Shown: one piece after another, positions 35,946 to 47,397 of the stretch
How the letters are laid out: every line of letters begins with the position of its first letter
Position numbering within the stretch: position 1 is the first letter of the stretch
Origin: Brachionus koreanus
Lineage: Eukaryota > Rotifera > Eurotatoria > Ploima > Brachionidae
Direction: 5' to 3'
Length of the DNA stretch: 64,000 nt
Assembly: GCA_016987375.1 (NCBI GenBank)
Contig: PJRA01000005.1
Location: forward strand, 3,876,043 to 3,940,042
Made by a program: the position numbers and the translations under genes
The notes under the pieces: generated by a model
The model's database searches: none
Seen by the model: only the letters and a program-made list of their open reading frames with translations
What the model was told of the DNA's origin: nothing

Positions 35946-38900
35946 TGACTTATCCTTTAACAACAATTAAAAATAGCTTTATAAATAATGTAAATCTAGT
36001 GCTCTTACATTTAAAATTTCAAATACTAATATATGAAGTAAAGCTAAAAATTAAAGGTAACTAAGAAACTAGATTGTTGCTCAGCTTTTCAATTTGTCTT
36101 GCCTATTTTCTCTATTTCTAATAATTAATTTCAATTAAATTATCCTAAAATTTCGGCTAAAAATTTAAGCCAAGCTTTAAATTATTAAACAAAATTAAAA
36201 GGAATTATGCTCAAAAACCAGAAGTTTTTACATGTCTTGTCATCGATACTTTAGTATAACATATCAAAATTGACATAGGTTTAATGATGGTCATCAGAAT
36301 ATCATTAAACGTATGTCAGTTTAATGTCACGTTTAGTGTGATGTTATTAAAAATTGAGCTCTTATTTTAAAGAAATAAAAGACTAATTTTTACTGACAAG
36401 AAATTAAAAGCAAAATTATTGAAAATTTAAATAATTGTACCTTTATGATTTGTTGTAAAAGTTTCATTAAAGTCAGAAATTATTTTCATAAAATATTTTT
36501 TTTTAATTTTTTACTGATATGTCATTAAATTGGGATATTTACGTTAATAGCACTAGAAAACCGGACTGAGTATTAATAAAAATTTCAAATTAATTACTTT
36601 ATCTGAAAAATTTTCAAGGGTTTAAGATACTTTTATTGATAATTTTTAAAAAATTTAAATTTCTATCTTTAAAAAAGTAAACAACAATGAGTGTTCTTTA
36701 ATAATAATGTTAATATTAAAAAGTATTCTATCCTTGCGAATAATGGAGTATTGCAGTGAAAATTAATTATAAATATAATTATAAATATGTTGTATAAAAT
36801 AATTTAGAAATGTATGTACTTAGTTGACAAAAATTTTAATTAGATATTTTAATTAAGTCTCATAATGGTATTCAAATGTTTATGGTTGTATAGAGAAAGC
36901 CACATTGTAGCAAGTGGAGTCTTATTTAGAAAGGTGTACGATAAATACAATAATGATTCCAAGTTAACTATTACTAGATTATAGTTTTTTATGAAACAAT
37001 TCATCAAAAATAAAATTAAATATTAAATAAAAAATTTAAAAGCATCTGATATAATAATTTTTAGCTATATTTTTCAAAAGACGATATAAGATTAATTTGG
37101 AAAATTTTTTGTAATATATAAAAAATTATTTTTTATTTAGATGAAAAATGTAAATGATTTCAAATAATAAAAAATTTTATACAGTAGTTAAATTAAAATT
37201 TAATAAAGAGCTGATGTAAGTAGTCTAAAAGGAAGTATGAAGAATGATTGCATTCATTGATTTGCTTCATTTGTTGCTTTGATTGAGAAGATTGAATATA
37301 ATCTATAAGCGTGAATGCTCTAGTCAATAAAATATTTTTTTTCTAATTGACTTGAATACATTCACACTGACAGCAATTATATTTAAGATGCATTGAAGAT
37401 GAACATTGGCATGCTTGATGATTGTGTTTTTGAGATTTGTGACGTTTTTAAAAATTCGAAAATTAACAAATGACAAAAACGAATTCAACTATTTATAGTA
37501 TGTTTACTGATACCTTATTCGTACACAAAAATAACAAAACGATTCGTTTTGGTCGTTGCTTGAATCGTTTTTTGAATAACGAGAACAACAACAAATCTAT
37601 ATAGTAACAAAATATGAAACGAAACAAAATGAACAATATAAAGTTCACATTCCATTTTTTTTCGATTATGGATATTTAGTTTCGATTCGATGATCGTAAA
37701 ATAGCCCCGCATTCTTCTCTATTTTATCCAATAATTTACCTGTTTCGTGTTCGATTGTTACCTGTGTCGTATTTTTTTAACCTTAAAATTAAGTCAAGCA
37801 TAAACTTTGAATAAAATTAATGGACTCTAGACCTAGTTTTTCTAGTTAAGGTTATGCAAAGGTCAACTAGGCAAAACAATGTCAAAACTAGTCTTTACCT
37901 TTTTTTTACCTTTAAAAATTCGAAAATTAAAATGGCTGTAAATGACCGATTTAGTCAATTTTCGTTTTTAAATATAGCTAATACTACCTTTTCTCAACAA
38001 AGTAACTTGTGTATGAAAAAAGAGTTTTGATATTTTAGAAACGAACCGACAACATATTTATAAACTGAGCTAGTTAAGCTATCTGTGATGCGATAACTTG
38101 AGCAGAAATTATTATGGTTGTCATGGAATTACCAAGCTTTTTTTGAATTAAGTTTTTATCTCTCTCTTTCAATACGCTGCTTACTTGTTTAATAATTTTT
38201 AATTTAAATTATGAACTTATCATAATAAACTTTACAAAATGCTTGTTTAAGTTTTAGTCATAATCTTGAGAATTTCAACCGTTTCTAATTTTTTTTCTAA
38301 TTTAAACTTGTTACGAAAAAAAATGAAGACCTTAAAACCAATATTTATTGTATCCTATGTAAAAAACAAAATTGTTTTTGACAAATTTTTTTTTCTAAAT
38401 AAAAATCCTATGACCTAATAGACGTCGAGTTCTATGACTTAAATAGGATTTTTTTATTTTTAAATTTTGTCTTTCTAAAGGAGACCTATTCAGTATTATT
38501 AATTGTTTTATTTATTTTTGCGATTCAATATTAAAAATTTCTAGAATTCAATTGAATCCCATTCAAGCCAAGTGACTAGACAAAAACATATTTTGAAATT
38601 CAAATTTCTAGAAATATATGCTATTTTAAAAAAGAACTTTTATAATTGGATGCCATAAAAAAATTTTGTATTTTAAAATACTTAAACTTTTCAAAATTAG
38701 AAGTTCTTGTGGTTTTTTAAACTAGGTTTATATTTTGTTTCTATTATCCCATCAAATTATAATATTTGAAAAATAAAATTTATTTTAAAAACCAAAAAAA
38801 AACAACTCAATAAACCTATCTAGACTTTTTAATTATAAGTGGCTAAATATTTGAAAAAAAGCCCTAAATTTTTTTTTCAAATTGAACAAAGGCTTCAATA

Positions 38901-39212
38901 GAAAGTTATTCGTCAAATATTTAGTATCGTTTTTATTATCGACAATTGGATTTTTTTTGTTAACCTGAATTTTAATTAAGCCAAAAAATCAACCTTTTAT
39001 AATTCATGATTAAAATTTTATTTTTTTTTTTTTATTCTATTATCAATTTGGAGCCAAATTTTTCAAATTAGGTTTGCTCTTGTTAAGAGTTCCATTAAAG
39101 AGCCAAACTTTTATTTCATTTTTAAAAATGAATAAATATTTAATATACAAAATATATTCATTTATTTAAAAATTTTTAATTATTAATTAAAAACATTTAC
39201 TAATAAAAATAA
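35946..39212. other. 3.3-kb intergenic region
   Basis: AT-rich, no supported exon. It contains a 17-nt-armed hairpin at 36272-36317. A 65-codon minus-strand frame at 37515 has no recognisable features. Confidence 0.35.
36272..36317. repeat. Short inverted repeat (hairpin)
   Basis: Arms 36272-36288 (GACATAGGTTTAATGAT) and 36301-36317 are reverse complements at 16 of 17 positions, around a 12-nt loop. No adjacent gene ends here, so it is not obviously a terminator. Confidence 0.6.
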
Positions 39213-39631
39213 TTAATTAAAGACATAATTGAAAAATATGCAAGTCAATGGTAAAATAGATAATAATTCAAAAGTTGTTTTTGTAAATGTAATGCTTGAA
39301 TTACATATATCTGTGGTACAGCATTTAACTCGATTATTGTAACTATCACTTTCTACGCAAGATGCAGAACAGCTTTTAAAAATCTTTGTCCAACCGAGAC
39401 CATCTTCAGCTTCTTCTTTCTTTAAAATTTAAATTAATCATTTCATTCATGCTATTCTAAAAGTGAATTTCTTACTTTGCAAAAAAATTCTCCAGCTTCA
39501 CAAGTTTGAACATGTTGTCTTGTATTCATATCGAATTTCCCGCAGCCATCACATACAAAGCATTTGAGGGCCTGAGCAGGATTAAGAATCAAACCAATAA
39601 ATGCAATGAAAAAAAATTTAAAAAAAAACAT
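39213..39631 (-). CDS. Secreted or GPI-anchored Ly6/three-finger protein
   Basis: Two exons, 39631-39476 and 39419-39213, give 120 aa. A strong signal peptide (FFFKFFFIAFIGLILNPAQA) precedes LKCFVCDGCG, the typical start of a Ly6/uPAR three-finger fold. Spaced cysteines follow (QTCEAGEFFCK, KSCSASC). The family's diagnostic C-terminal CC..D.CN appears as CCTTDICN. A hydrophobic tail (LLSILPLTCIFFNYVF) suits GPI addition. Such proteins act at the cell surface as receptor modulators or adhesion factors. A specific orthologue cannot be named. The in-frame TTG two codons upstream is not needed; ATG at 39631 fits the signal peptide. Confidence 0.85.
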
Positions 39632-40809
39632 TTTCAATAATGGATTTTTTAAACATTTCCAACAAATATTTATAGTTATTCAGAATATCAAGGATCATCA
39701 AACAAACTAATACCATGTCAATTTCTCATTTGAATAATCTAATTTAAATTTAAATTATTATTTTGTTTGTTATCTAAGTCTACGTAGTATATTTTAGGTA
39801 AATTTAAGCTGGGACCTAGGATTTAAGTAACTGGGTGTATTCTTCAAGATTTTTTTTTCTACCTTTATTTTCCAAAATACTTTGATTGAAGCAATTTTAA
39901 TAAATCTACAATGTATTTAAATTGATTTAAATCGAATCAAATAAATAATATAAAAAATTTGCTGACTTGTAATTAAAATAATCTCGATCGTTTTTAATTA
40001 TGATGCAGAAAATGATGTCTAAAATACATTCAAAAAAACAATAAAACACCAAACTATAATTTTCACTATTTCTTAATTATTGTGGATTTGAAACTGAATT
40101 GATTATTTTAATTTATCCACGAAAAACGTTTCAATTTACTCAAAAGAGGTAAATGAATCGGATTTTTTAACACTAGATCGCTTGAGGGGTTTTTGAAAAA
40201 TTTTAATCAAATATAATTGAAATTTAAAAAATGACTTTTACTAGCTAAAAATCTAAAATTATGAATAAGTTTTCAAAGAAAATGTTTAATTTATCTTAAT
40301 ATATTTATTTTAATTTTTATGAGACATCAGTTGGGTCTCTTACTGTTAAAATTTTTCTAAATGATTAAATTATTTAGGCTTAATCTTTTAAAAAACAAAA
40401 ATTGATCATTGTAAAAAAAAATATAGAAAAATTGTTGAATTTTGCTTAAATGTAAAATTTTAAGTTTTAAAAAATTATTTAATATAGTGGCTATTTATAT
40501 TTTGGCGTCAATTTTCATTCTATTTTTATGTTCTTCTTTTAAAAGTATTCAAAAAACCAATTTAAAAAGAGCTTAGTCAAATCTGAATTATTGAATATTT
40601 TTTGTAACCAAATTAGCCTCTTTTATTACTATTTTTTTGTTTCTTTTCTCAATTTTTTATTTTCAAATAATTTCGTGATGTAAAACCTGCAAATTTGGTG
40701 TAAATTTATCCATAGCAAGGGTAAACGGTGTTTGAATAATATCAAAATTATATTTATAATTTTTATTTGTACCATCAGTATTACAAAACAGTAAAATGAG
40801 ATTAAATAA
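39632..40809. other. Intergenic region
   Basis: AT-rich, about 1.2 kb, with no exon or repeat supported. Confidence 0.35.
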
Positions 40810-41545
40810 TTAAATTATTTTAACTGTAGGATTCTGATCAGATTTTAAATCATCAATAACAAATTCTTTCGGCCTTTAATTTTAATATTCAATTTTTTTA
40901 ATTTAAATAAAAAATAATCAAGTATTTACCATTCAAAAAGACGCGGAAAATTTCGAATTTCTTCTTCTGTAAATTCAGTTAGCCTTTTAGGTGGGAGCAT
41001 TGAAGGCTCTATTTGATCAGTTATATTTTTTATTATGTCTTTAGGAATTTTCTGCAAAAAAAAATTAAATAAATTATTACTTTTGATTAATTAAACTAAA
41101 TTACATTGTCTGGAAATACTATTAGTCGACTTAATAAACTATTTCTATAAATTTTTGGAGGCATAGCGTTTTTTGTGCAATTTTTGATAATCCTAGTAGG
41201 GTCGTTTTCATGATACTCCCACGCAGGTGTATATGTTGCACCTTTAGCATAACCAGTATGATGAAAAAATCTATATGTTCTCCATAGGTCATCTTTCAAT
41301 GCAATGTCTTTGCTATTAATTACTACAACATAATCTCCACAGTCACTACCAACCGAATATATTGGTTTGTTTTTGCCTAATAAATATCTGGATAAAACTC
41401 TACCGGATATTATGGGATCTTGCCACTTTGCATCAAACAGATACCAAACGCGAGTAAATGTAGTCCATTGCTTTTTCATCAAAAAAATATATTAATTTTT
41501 ATCATAAATTCATTTTATTATTACTTTAACTCTATTGAAAGCCAT
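40810..41545 (-). CDS. MRPL13: Mitochondrial ribosomal protein L13 (uL13m)
   Basis: Four exons, 41545-41525, 41470-41105, 41051-40930 and 40873-40810, give 190 aa (about 178 in vertebrates). The first exon encodes only MAFNRVK. Exon 2 begins QWTTFTRVWYLFDAKWQDP, matching the family's QWATFARIWYLLDGKMQPP. SDCGDYVVVINSKDIA (nucleotide-binding-like fold strand) and HHTGY follow, and LIVFPDN spans the exon junction into KIPKDI. The C-terminus has PPKRLTEFTEEEIRNFPRL. It is a structural component of the large mitochondrial ribosomal subunit. Introns are 44-57 nt. The upstream neighbour, UMP-CMP kinase, is transcribed divergently from about 400 nt away. Confidence 0.95.
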
Positions 41546-41947
41546 TTCAGTTTAACAAAAATTTGAATCAATTATTCAGAGTTAAGTTTATAACATTAGA
41601 TTATAAAAAAAATATAATTTTGGATTTTAAATTTCAATATTTTTGTTAACAAAATGTTAGTTTGTTGTAAAAAAGCATTTTATTTTGTTAAGTTTGATTG
41701 AATTTTTTCAAAAAAAAAATTTTAAGTAAATGCTTGATTCAATGTGTATTATTTTTCTAAATTTTTTCATTGAAACAATTTTTTTCTCAGAAAAAACACG
41801 TATTCAAAATTTTTAAGTTTCAGTCGAAGAGCTTTCGCCCTTTTCTTTTAAAAGTGTCTATTTTTTTTTTGTTTTAAGAACGTTTGAGAAAATTTAAAAA
41901 TTAATCTAATAAAAAATATACCAAGCATTCTAATTAACTCATTTAGA
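41546..41947. promoter_or_regulatory. Divergent MRPL13 / CMPK1 promoter region
   Basis: About 400 nt of AT-rich DNA separate two divergently transcribed housekeeping genes, so it probably holds both promoters. The right end (ACTCATTTAG, then one base before ATG) looks like a 3' splice acceptor. Confidence 0.4.
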
Positions 41948-42593
41948 ATGTCTTCATTATCATCATTCAAATTACCTAAAGTAATATTTGTTTTGGGAGG
42001 ACCAGGAGCTGGCAAAGGGACACAGTGTTTGAAAATTGTTGAGGTGAGAATTAATCTGAAGATGAATTTAAAATACTTATTTAGTATCGAAGAACTTTGG
42101 TTACGTTCATTTATCAGCTGGAGAGCTACTTCGTGCCGAGCGACAAAGACCAGGATCGAAAGTCGGTGAACAAATCGAGGATCATATCAGAAAAGGCACC
42201 ATCGTTCCAGTAGAAATAACATGCTCACTTTTAGAAGCTGCAATGAAAGAAAGCGGCAAAGAAACATTTTTGATTGATGGTTTTCCAAGAAATAAGGATA
42301 ATTTGGATGGTTGGAATCGTCAAATGGGTGATAAAACCGATGTAAAAGGTGTTTTGTTTTTTGAGTGTTCCGAACAAGTTTGTGTAAATCGATGTTTAGA
42401 ACGAGGTAAGCAAAGTGGACGAAGTGATGATAATGAGGACACATTAAAAAAAAGAATAACAACTTATAATGAGTCAACTTTGCCTATAATTCAATATTTT
42501 GACCAAATGAAAATGGTTAAAAGAATTGACGCCTCCAAAACAGAAGAACAAGTCTATTCAGAAGTTGAAGCTGCCTTGAAAGAGATTAACTAG
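41948..42593 (+). CDS. CMPK1: UMP-CMP kinase
   Basis: Two exons, 41948-42043 and 42093-42593, around a 49-nt intron give 198 aa, the usual length. The P-loop GGPGAGKG is at residues 17-24. The intron splits IVE from NFGYVHLSAGELLRAE, the NMP-binding helix (family: KYGYTHLSAGELLR). GFPRNKDNLDGW and ECSEQVCVNRCLERG then SGRSDDNEDTLKKR form the NMP and lid regions with the expected Arg and Asp residues. The enzyme phosphorylates UMP and CMP (and dCMP) with ATP, in pyrimidine nucleotide supply. The start codon follows a TTTAG acceptor-like site by a single base, suggesting trans-splicing or an unseen 5' exon. Confidence 0.95.
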
Positions 42594-44038
42594 GAATTTT
42601 TCATATTATAATTTTCATTACATACCGACAATCCTTTAATACTATAATAATTTGAAAATAGACTCAGAATATTATTTAATTATTTATTTTTACTATATTT
42701 TATTTCATGTATTTTTAAAAATACATGTTTTGAGATCATATTTTTTAATTTTTAATATTAGAAAAATTTTAGCAAATTTTTGTCAAAATATATTAAAACA
42801 TTTAATTCTATAATAAAAGAATATTTTAAATAACAGTTTTATTTAATATAAATTTCTTATTATTAATTAATAAGCGTAAAATTTCATTATCCAATATAAT
42901 AGTTATAAAAAAATTTAAATCAAAATTTATTATTTACCAAAAACGATTTTGTTTCTATTTTAAAAATAAATAAATAACAACAACCATTTAAATATTTTTT
43001 GAATCCTTATTTTTACAAATTTTTAATAATATTTAGTTAATTAAAAAATTATTGAATCAATCAATTAAAAAAAAGTTTGGCTTGAAGAGATCATGTTGAA
43101 ATACGCCGCTTTCTATTGCACCTGAAAGCATCGATGTTTTCTTAACAGATAAACAATGTGCTCTATGATAGGCTCTTGAAACCTGACATTTTTGATACTA
43201 TATTTTACTAAAATCGCCTTTTGGTGTTTATTAAATTAAATAAACTAATTAAATAATTATTAAATTTAAAAACCTTTATTTCGGACAAAATTTTAGCCAG
43301 TTATGTAAACCGGCAAATCTTAGTTGGCTGGATCAAATCAGATAGTGTGTACAGATCCCAACACAAAAATATATATAATAGCTCATTGATAATTTAAAGA
43401 TTTTTTCTCATGAACAATTTGAAAAAAAGAATAGAGCAAATATCTGAACATTAATAAGACATAATAAATTAAGCATTTATTGAAGTAGAATAATATTTTT
43501 GATAAAAGATAAGTTACTTACTAGCTTTAGTCGATAAAATACAAATTTTTAAACACATGAATGTCAAATAAAATGCAAAAAAGCAATTATTTATTTAATA
43601 ATTATTTAATCGGTGAAAATTATTTATTTAATAAATTTTTCTAGTTTTGATTTTAATTAATTGAAAAACAATTTTATTATTTAATTTTTCTAGAAAGAAA
43701 AAAGTTATATCAGACTGGGAGCTTTGGAGCTTTATCCTCCTAGATTATTTTTTAAATAAAAAATTAGTTATTTAAATATAAAATTTTTTATTTAAAGAAA
43801 TATTTTAATTACAAACAAAAAAAAATTCATAAAAGCAAAAATCTCATTTTCCCTGATATGTTTGAGTTTGTGTTAAGAGTGATTATAGATAGCTTTTGAA
43901 TGCACTTAAAAACTAATGATAGAAAAAAATTTCAAAAATTTCCAAATTTATGGTTAAACCTAAAACGGCGAAAAAAAGACCATTTTTTAATAAATTTTTT
44001 GAAAAATTTTTTTCATTTTTTAAAACACGAAAAAAAAT
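42594..44038. other. Intergenic region
   Basis: AT-rich with no supported exon, running into an assembly gap. A slightly GC-richer stretch at about 43080-43220 was not identified. Confidence 0.35.
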
Positions 44039-44143
44039 NNNNNNNNNNNNNNNNNNNNNNNNNNNNNNNNNNNNNNNNNNNNNNNNNNNNNNNNNNNNNN
44101 NNNNNNNNNNNNNNNNNNNNNNNNNNNNNNNNNNNNNNNNNNN
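44039..44143. other. Assembly gap (Ns)
   Basis: About 105 unresolved bases directly abut a SINE, so the gap is probably repeat-related. Confidence 0.97.
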
Positions 44144-44267
44144 GGGTTTAAACATGCGCCCCGTATTGCAGAGACATTTTGAAGATTTTTCCACCCTCAT
44201 TGGGTTTTGAACCCTCCACCCTCTGCTTGCATGTTTTACACACAAACCACTCGGCTATACGGGCTGA
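44144..44267 (-). mobile_element. tRNA-derived SINE
   Basis: On the minus strand the head reads GCCCGTATAGCCGAGTGG, whose TAGCCGAGTGG matches the A box of Ser/Leu-type tRNAs. About 45 nt later GGGTTCAAAACCC matches the B box. The sequence continues with unrelated GC-richer DNA to the gap edge. The acceptor stem is not closed, so this is a SINE head rather than a tRNA gene. Its 3' end is lost in the gap. Confidence 0.7.
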
Positions 44268-44395
44268 TCAATTACTTGCAATCATTCATCAAGAGTTTTT
44301 ACATTACATTTTTTACATAAATTTTGCTTTATTTAAATTAAGTAATTTTTCCTCAAAGCCAAATGTCAAATCACCAGTGTAATAAAAATAACTGT

Positions 44396-44480
44396 CTCTG
44401 TTCTATCTTAATTGATAATTGGGAAGCTCTCATCTTTCAGTAGCATATTAAGCAACGGTTCCATTCTGAAACAAATTTTA
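44396..44480 (-). mobile_element. Possible diverged LINE fragment
   Basis: The stretch TTCTATC..GATAAT-GGGA-GCTC.CATCTTTCAGTA..T..T.AGCAAC.G.TCC..TCTGA resembles the region at about 52598-52670 inside the RT-bearing LINE. It has no open frame. The match is partial and judged by eye. Confidence 0.35.
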
Positions 44481-46688
44481 TTGCATTTAGTTGATCATCT
44501 ACACCGTAATTATTACCCAGTCGAAACCGGTTCTCCCATTTTTTAATTAAAAGAATTTAAACATGCGTTTTGAATTAAAGACAAATTATTATAAGATTTT
44601 TTAATTTTATTACAGATAGTTAAATAATATCAATAAATAGAATCAATCATAGCAAATACTCTTCAAAAACTCTGCAATTTGTTTTTTGTTGATTCGTTAG
44701 TTGGCAATCATTGATAGCTTTTTAAAAAAATTTCTTTTATTGATTCAAGCATTAAATCGCTTTTGAAAAATAAGTAAAACCAAGATTATTTTAAGGCTAA
44801 TTTTAAATCAAATTTTTAAGGTTGTTAAAATTCTGCTACACACTGTAACAATAGATTTAACAGCATATGAAAGAGTCTGCAAATTATCTTTAATTTCTGC
44901 AGAATTTAATGAAATCGATAAGTATTGAAAGGTATATTAAAGAAAATATTTAACAATGTTAATGACAACTACATATAGCTTCATATGAAGAAACAAGGAT
45001 TCATTATTTTTCAGATTTTAATAGCAACTTTTTTATCTAATATTGTTCAGTACTAACCGAAACGTTATTATTTTCAAAGTCAGAAAATGGTCGAAGTGAA
45101 ACATCGTTTTTTTTAATTTTTAATTAAATTATTTTCTTTTCTTTTGATTTACTTTTTTCTGTCTATGAGGCTTTAATTAATCAAAAAAAAATAATATTTA
45201 TAAAGTTAATTGAAAAAAAAGTCTTTCAAGAATCTATGTGCATCTCTCTTTGTTTCAAGTGAATTTTAAATAATTTATAAAAAGTTTGTATCACCCAAAT
45301 TAAATTAAGTCTTTTTAGTAATTTGGTAAATATACAAGACTCTCTATGTATTCAAGTTTAGTTAATTGAATAAATACAAATGGCAAAACTGATGACATAC
45401 ACCGTTTTTTACAGTATTATGTCTGTGAATTAATTAAAAAAAAACTTTTTTAAATTGAATTAAATTATTAAATGAATAAGAAGAAAAAAAACGATAGGAA
45501 ACGTTTAGTCTGTGCTGAGAGTTTAGATGCTAGTGTTGACGCTTTGGTTCTTAATTAGACGCTTCATAGAATGCTTTTTGTTTCAAGTTCTTGTTCTTTA
45601 TCTTCTATTGTCAATTTGCCTTTCACTAGTATCCCATGCATTGCATTCTTCTAACCAAGTATGTTCTAGAAAGCCGTAGTGTAAGGTTTTCGTTCGGATT
45701 CTCATATGTTAGGATCGAAAAACATTGCGTAAAATTAGTTATGATAGTTAGGAGTTGAACCGGGAAAATATTCAAATTGATAATATTTTGGCGCTGAAAA
45801 TTAAATTTTAAAATTAAAGATATCTTAATTTCTGTTTCAATTAAAGATGACTAGAAAATAAAATGCAAATTTTTTGCAAGAACTAAATTTGTATCAACTG
45901 ATACAGTGTTGATATTTGGTAATTCAAATACCATTAAAAATATATAGTTAATATCGAAAATTCTTTCTTTGTTTGATAAAATAAAATATTTAAAATAAAA
46001 TCTTGCAGAAATGTGGACACATAGCTTGTTGTAATATATTTTTCGAAAATAAATAAAATAAAATTTTTAATTTCCTTTTTTTTTGAAAATCAAATCAATA
46101 ATCAATTAAAATCTTATATATATTATATCTAAAAATTTCATAAATTAAAAGTTACTTAAACAAAAAATGTTTTAAAAAAAGATTCAACAAACCATGTTTC
46201 ACTTTTTTGAAGCATTTTTTTAAAAATATTTTTTTTCAATATATTTTTGATTTTTTGAAAGGTATTTAAATCTCACAACATCTACAATTTACAGAATGAA
46301 TTTTAGAACCAAAAGAAAAATGTAAATTTAAAAATTTTGTTATTTGTTTCAAACTAACAAAGTTGTTCACAAGTAAGAGACGCATTCATCTCACTCCAAT
46401 ATACAATATATTAAATGAACATGATGAGCTGGGTTGATACAGAGAACCAGTGCAAAATAAGATTGCGAATGATTCAAGAGGAAAAAATTCCTTTTCAATT
46501 TGATGAAAAAATATACAATTTTATCACAAAGTTTTATAAATTATTTATAAAGAATAAATTCAATAAAAAAAATTTAAATATCTTGTTCAATTCTATTTAA
46601 ATTAAAGTTTAAAAACCTAAAATCGGGCCAATCTGACACACCAGGCTTTAAAATGCTCACAAATGAAGTTATTGAGTTAGAATTTAAA
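44481..46688. other. Intergenic, repeat-rich but unassigned
   Basis: AT-rich. A degenerate coding-like patch on the minus strand at about 45600-45715 (LRLSRTYLVRRMQC) may be transposon-derived. A 61-codon plus-strand frame at 46415 is unassigned. Confidence 0.3.
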
Positions 46689-46886
46689 TTAGTACAAGTT
46701 TATCTTTTTAATCAAAGCATATTCAATTCTTTGACCATTGTTGCCTGAACATATCTTGATGCTTCTGACATTCAAGGCTCCAATTCTACATCTGTGTTTC
46801 CCAGTATCCCATGTCCCATTTTTCTGCTTGTTAGCTCCCCGAAGATTTTCAGTCTCAAGTGTCATTATTGGCGTTGTATTGTCCAT
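46689..46886 (-). mobile_element. LINE ORF2 5' (endonuclease start) fragment, inverted
   Basis: A minus-strand open frame contains CRIGALNVRSIK followed by NNGQRIEYALIKK. This is the beginning of the APE-type endonuclease of non-LTR retrotransposons (typically 'RIGTWNVRSL...E...'). The frame ends after about 65 codons. It lies back-to-back with a LINE 3' end on the plus strand (46915-46985), as expected for a 5'-inverted insertion. Confidence 0.65.
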
Positions 46887-46914
46887 TTGGATGATACCAC
46901 TACTCCCTTGAGTT

Positions 46915-46985
46915 TTCTCACCGAAATGAGAATGACATGGGGAAAATTAAGAAAGATCCATTTGAGTGAAAATTAATAAAGTAAT
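46915..46985 (+). mobile_element. LINE 3' terminus fragment
   Basis: CTCACCGAAATGAGAATGAC and the next 50 bases are nearly the same as the reverse complement of 51344-51415, the 3' end of the RT-bearing LINE. Both end ..TTGAG.G.AAAT..AAAGTAAT. Orientation is opposite to the adjacent endonuclease fragment. Confidence 0.7.
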
Positions 46986-47121
46986 CAAACAACAAAGTTA
47001 CTTAAAGATTTGCTCGACATGCAGTCTACTGTAGCTGTTATCCTTATTATTTTTACTTTAATTATTATTTACCGAATTTACTATTATTTCAGAATTTACT
47101 AAAAGCAATTTCTTTTTTTTC

Positions 47122-47212
47122 AGGCGGCTGAAAGGAAGGACTAAGATCCATTCCAAACTGCCCGGGTCTAAACCCAAACTATATTTTTAAATAAAAAAAA
47201 AAAATAAAGTAA
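47122..47212 (+). mobile_element. Diverged truncated LINE 3' end
   Basis: The frame HSKLPGSKPKLYF then stop and an AAATAAAA tail parallel HSELPGVFPKTI-stop-(TAAA)n of the two better copies at 47228 and 50845. It is 5'-truncated to under 100 nt. Confidence 0.5.
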
Positions 47213-47227
47213 TCTAAGATAAATATG

Positions 47228-47397
47228 CAATTATTTCCTCTCACTAAAAACTAGTCATTTTTTATTCTCACTTAGTCATTATCTTTTTTATTTTGAATGT
47301 TTTTATTCAATCGCTAGGCTGACAAGAGGGACCATGTTCCATTCTGAGCTGCCTGGGGTATTCCCTAAAACTATTTAAATAAATAAATAAATAAAAA
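47228..47397 (+). mobile_element. Truncated LINE 3' end with (TAAA)n tail, copy 1
   Basis: About 165 nt are almost identical to 50845-51011. A short coding end (MFHSELPGVFPKTI then TAA) is followed directly by TAAATAAATAAATAAA. Such a heavily 5'-truncated copy with a simple tetranucleotide tail is typical of non-LTR elements. Confidence 0.65.

Noticed and set aside
44144..44267. Functional Ser/Leu tRNA gene
   Set aside because: The 5' and 3' ends do not pair as an acceptor stem, and the sequence continues like a SINE body.
46415..46600. 61-codon plus-strand frame
   Set aside because: No homology recognised, and it is next to LINE fragments; probably transposon debris or chance.
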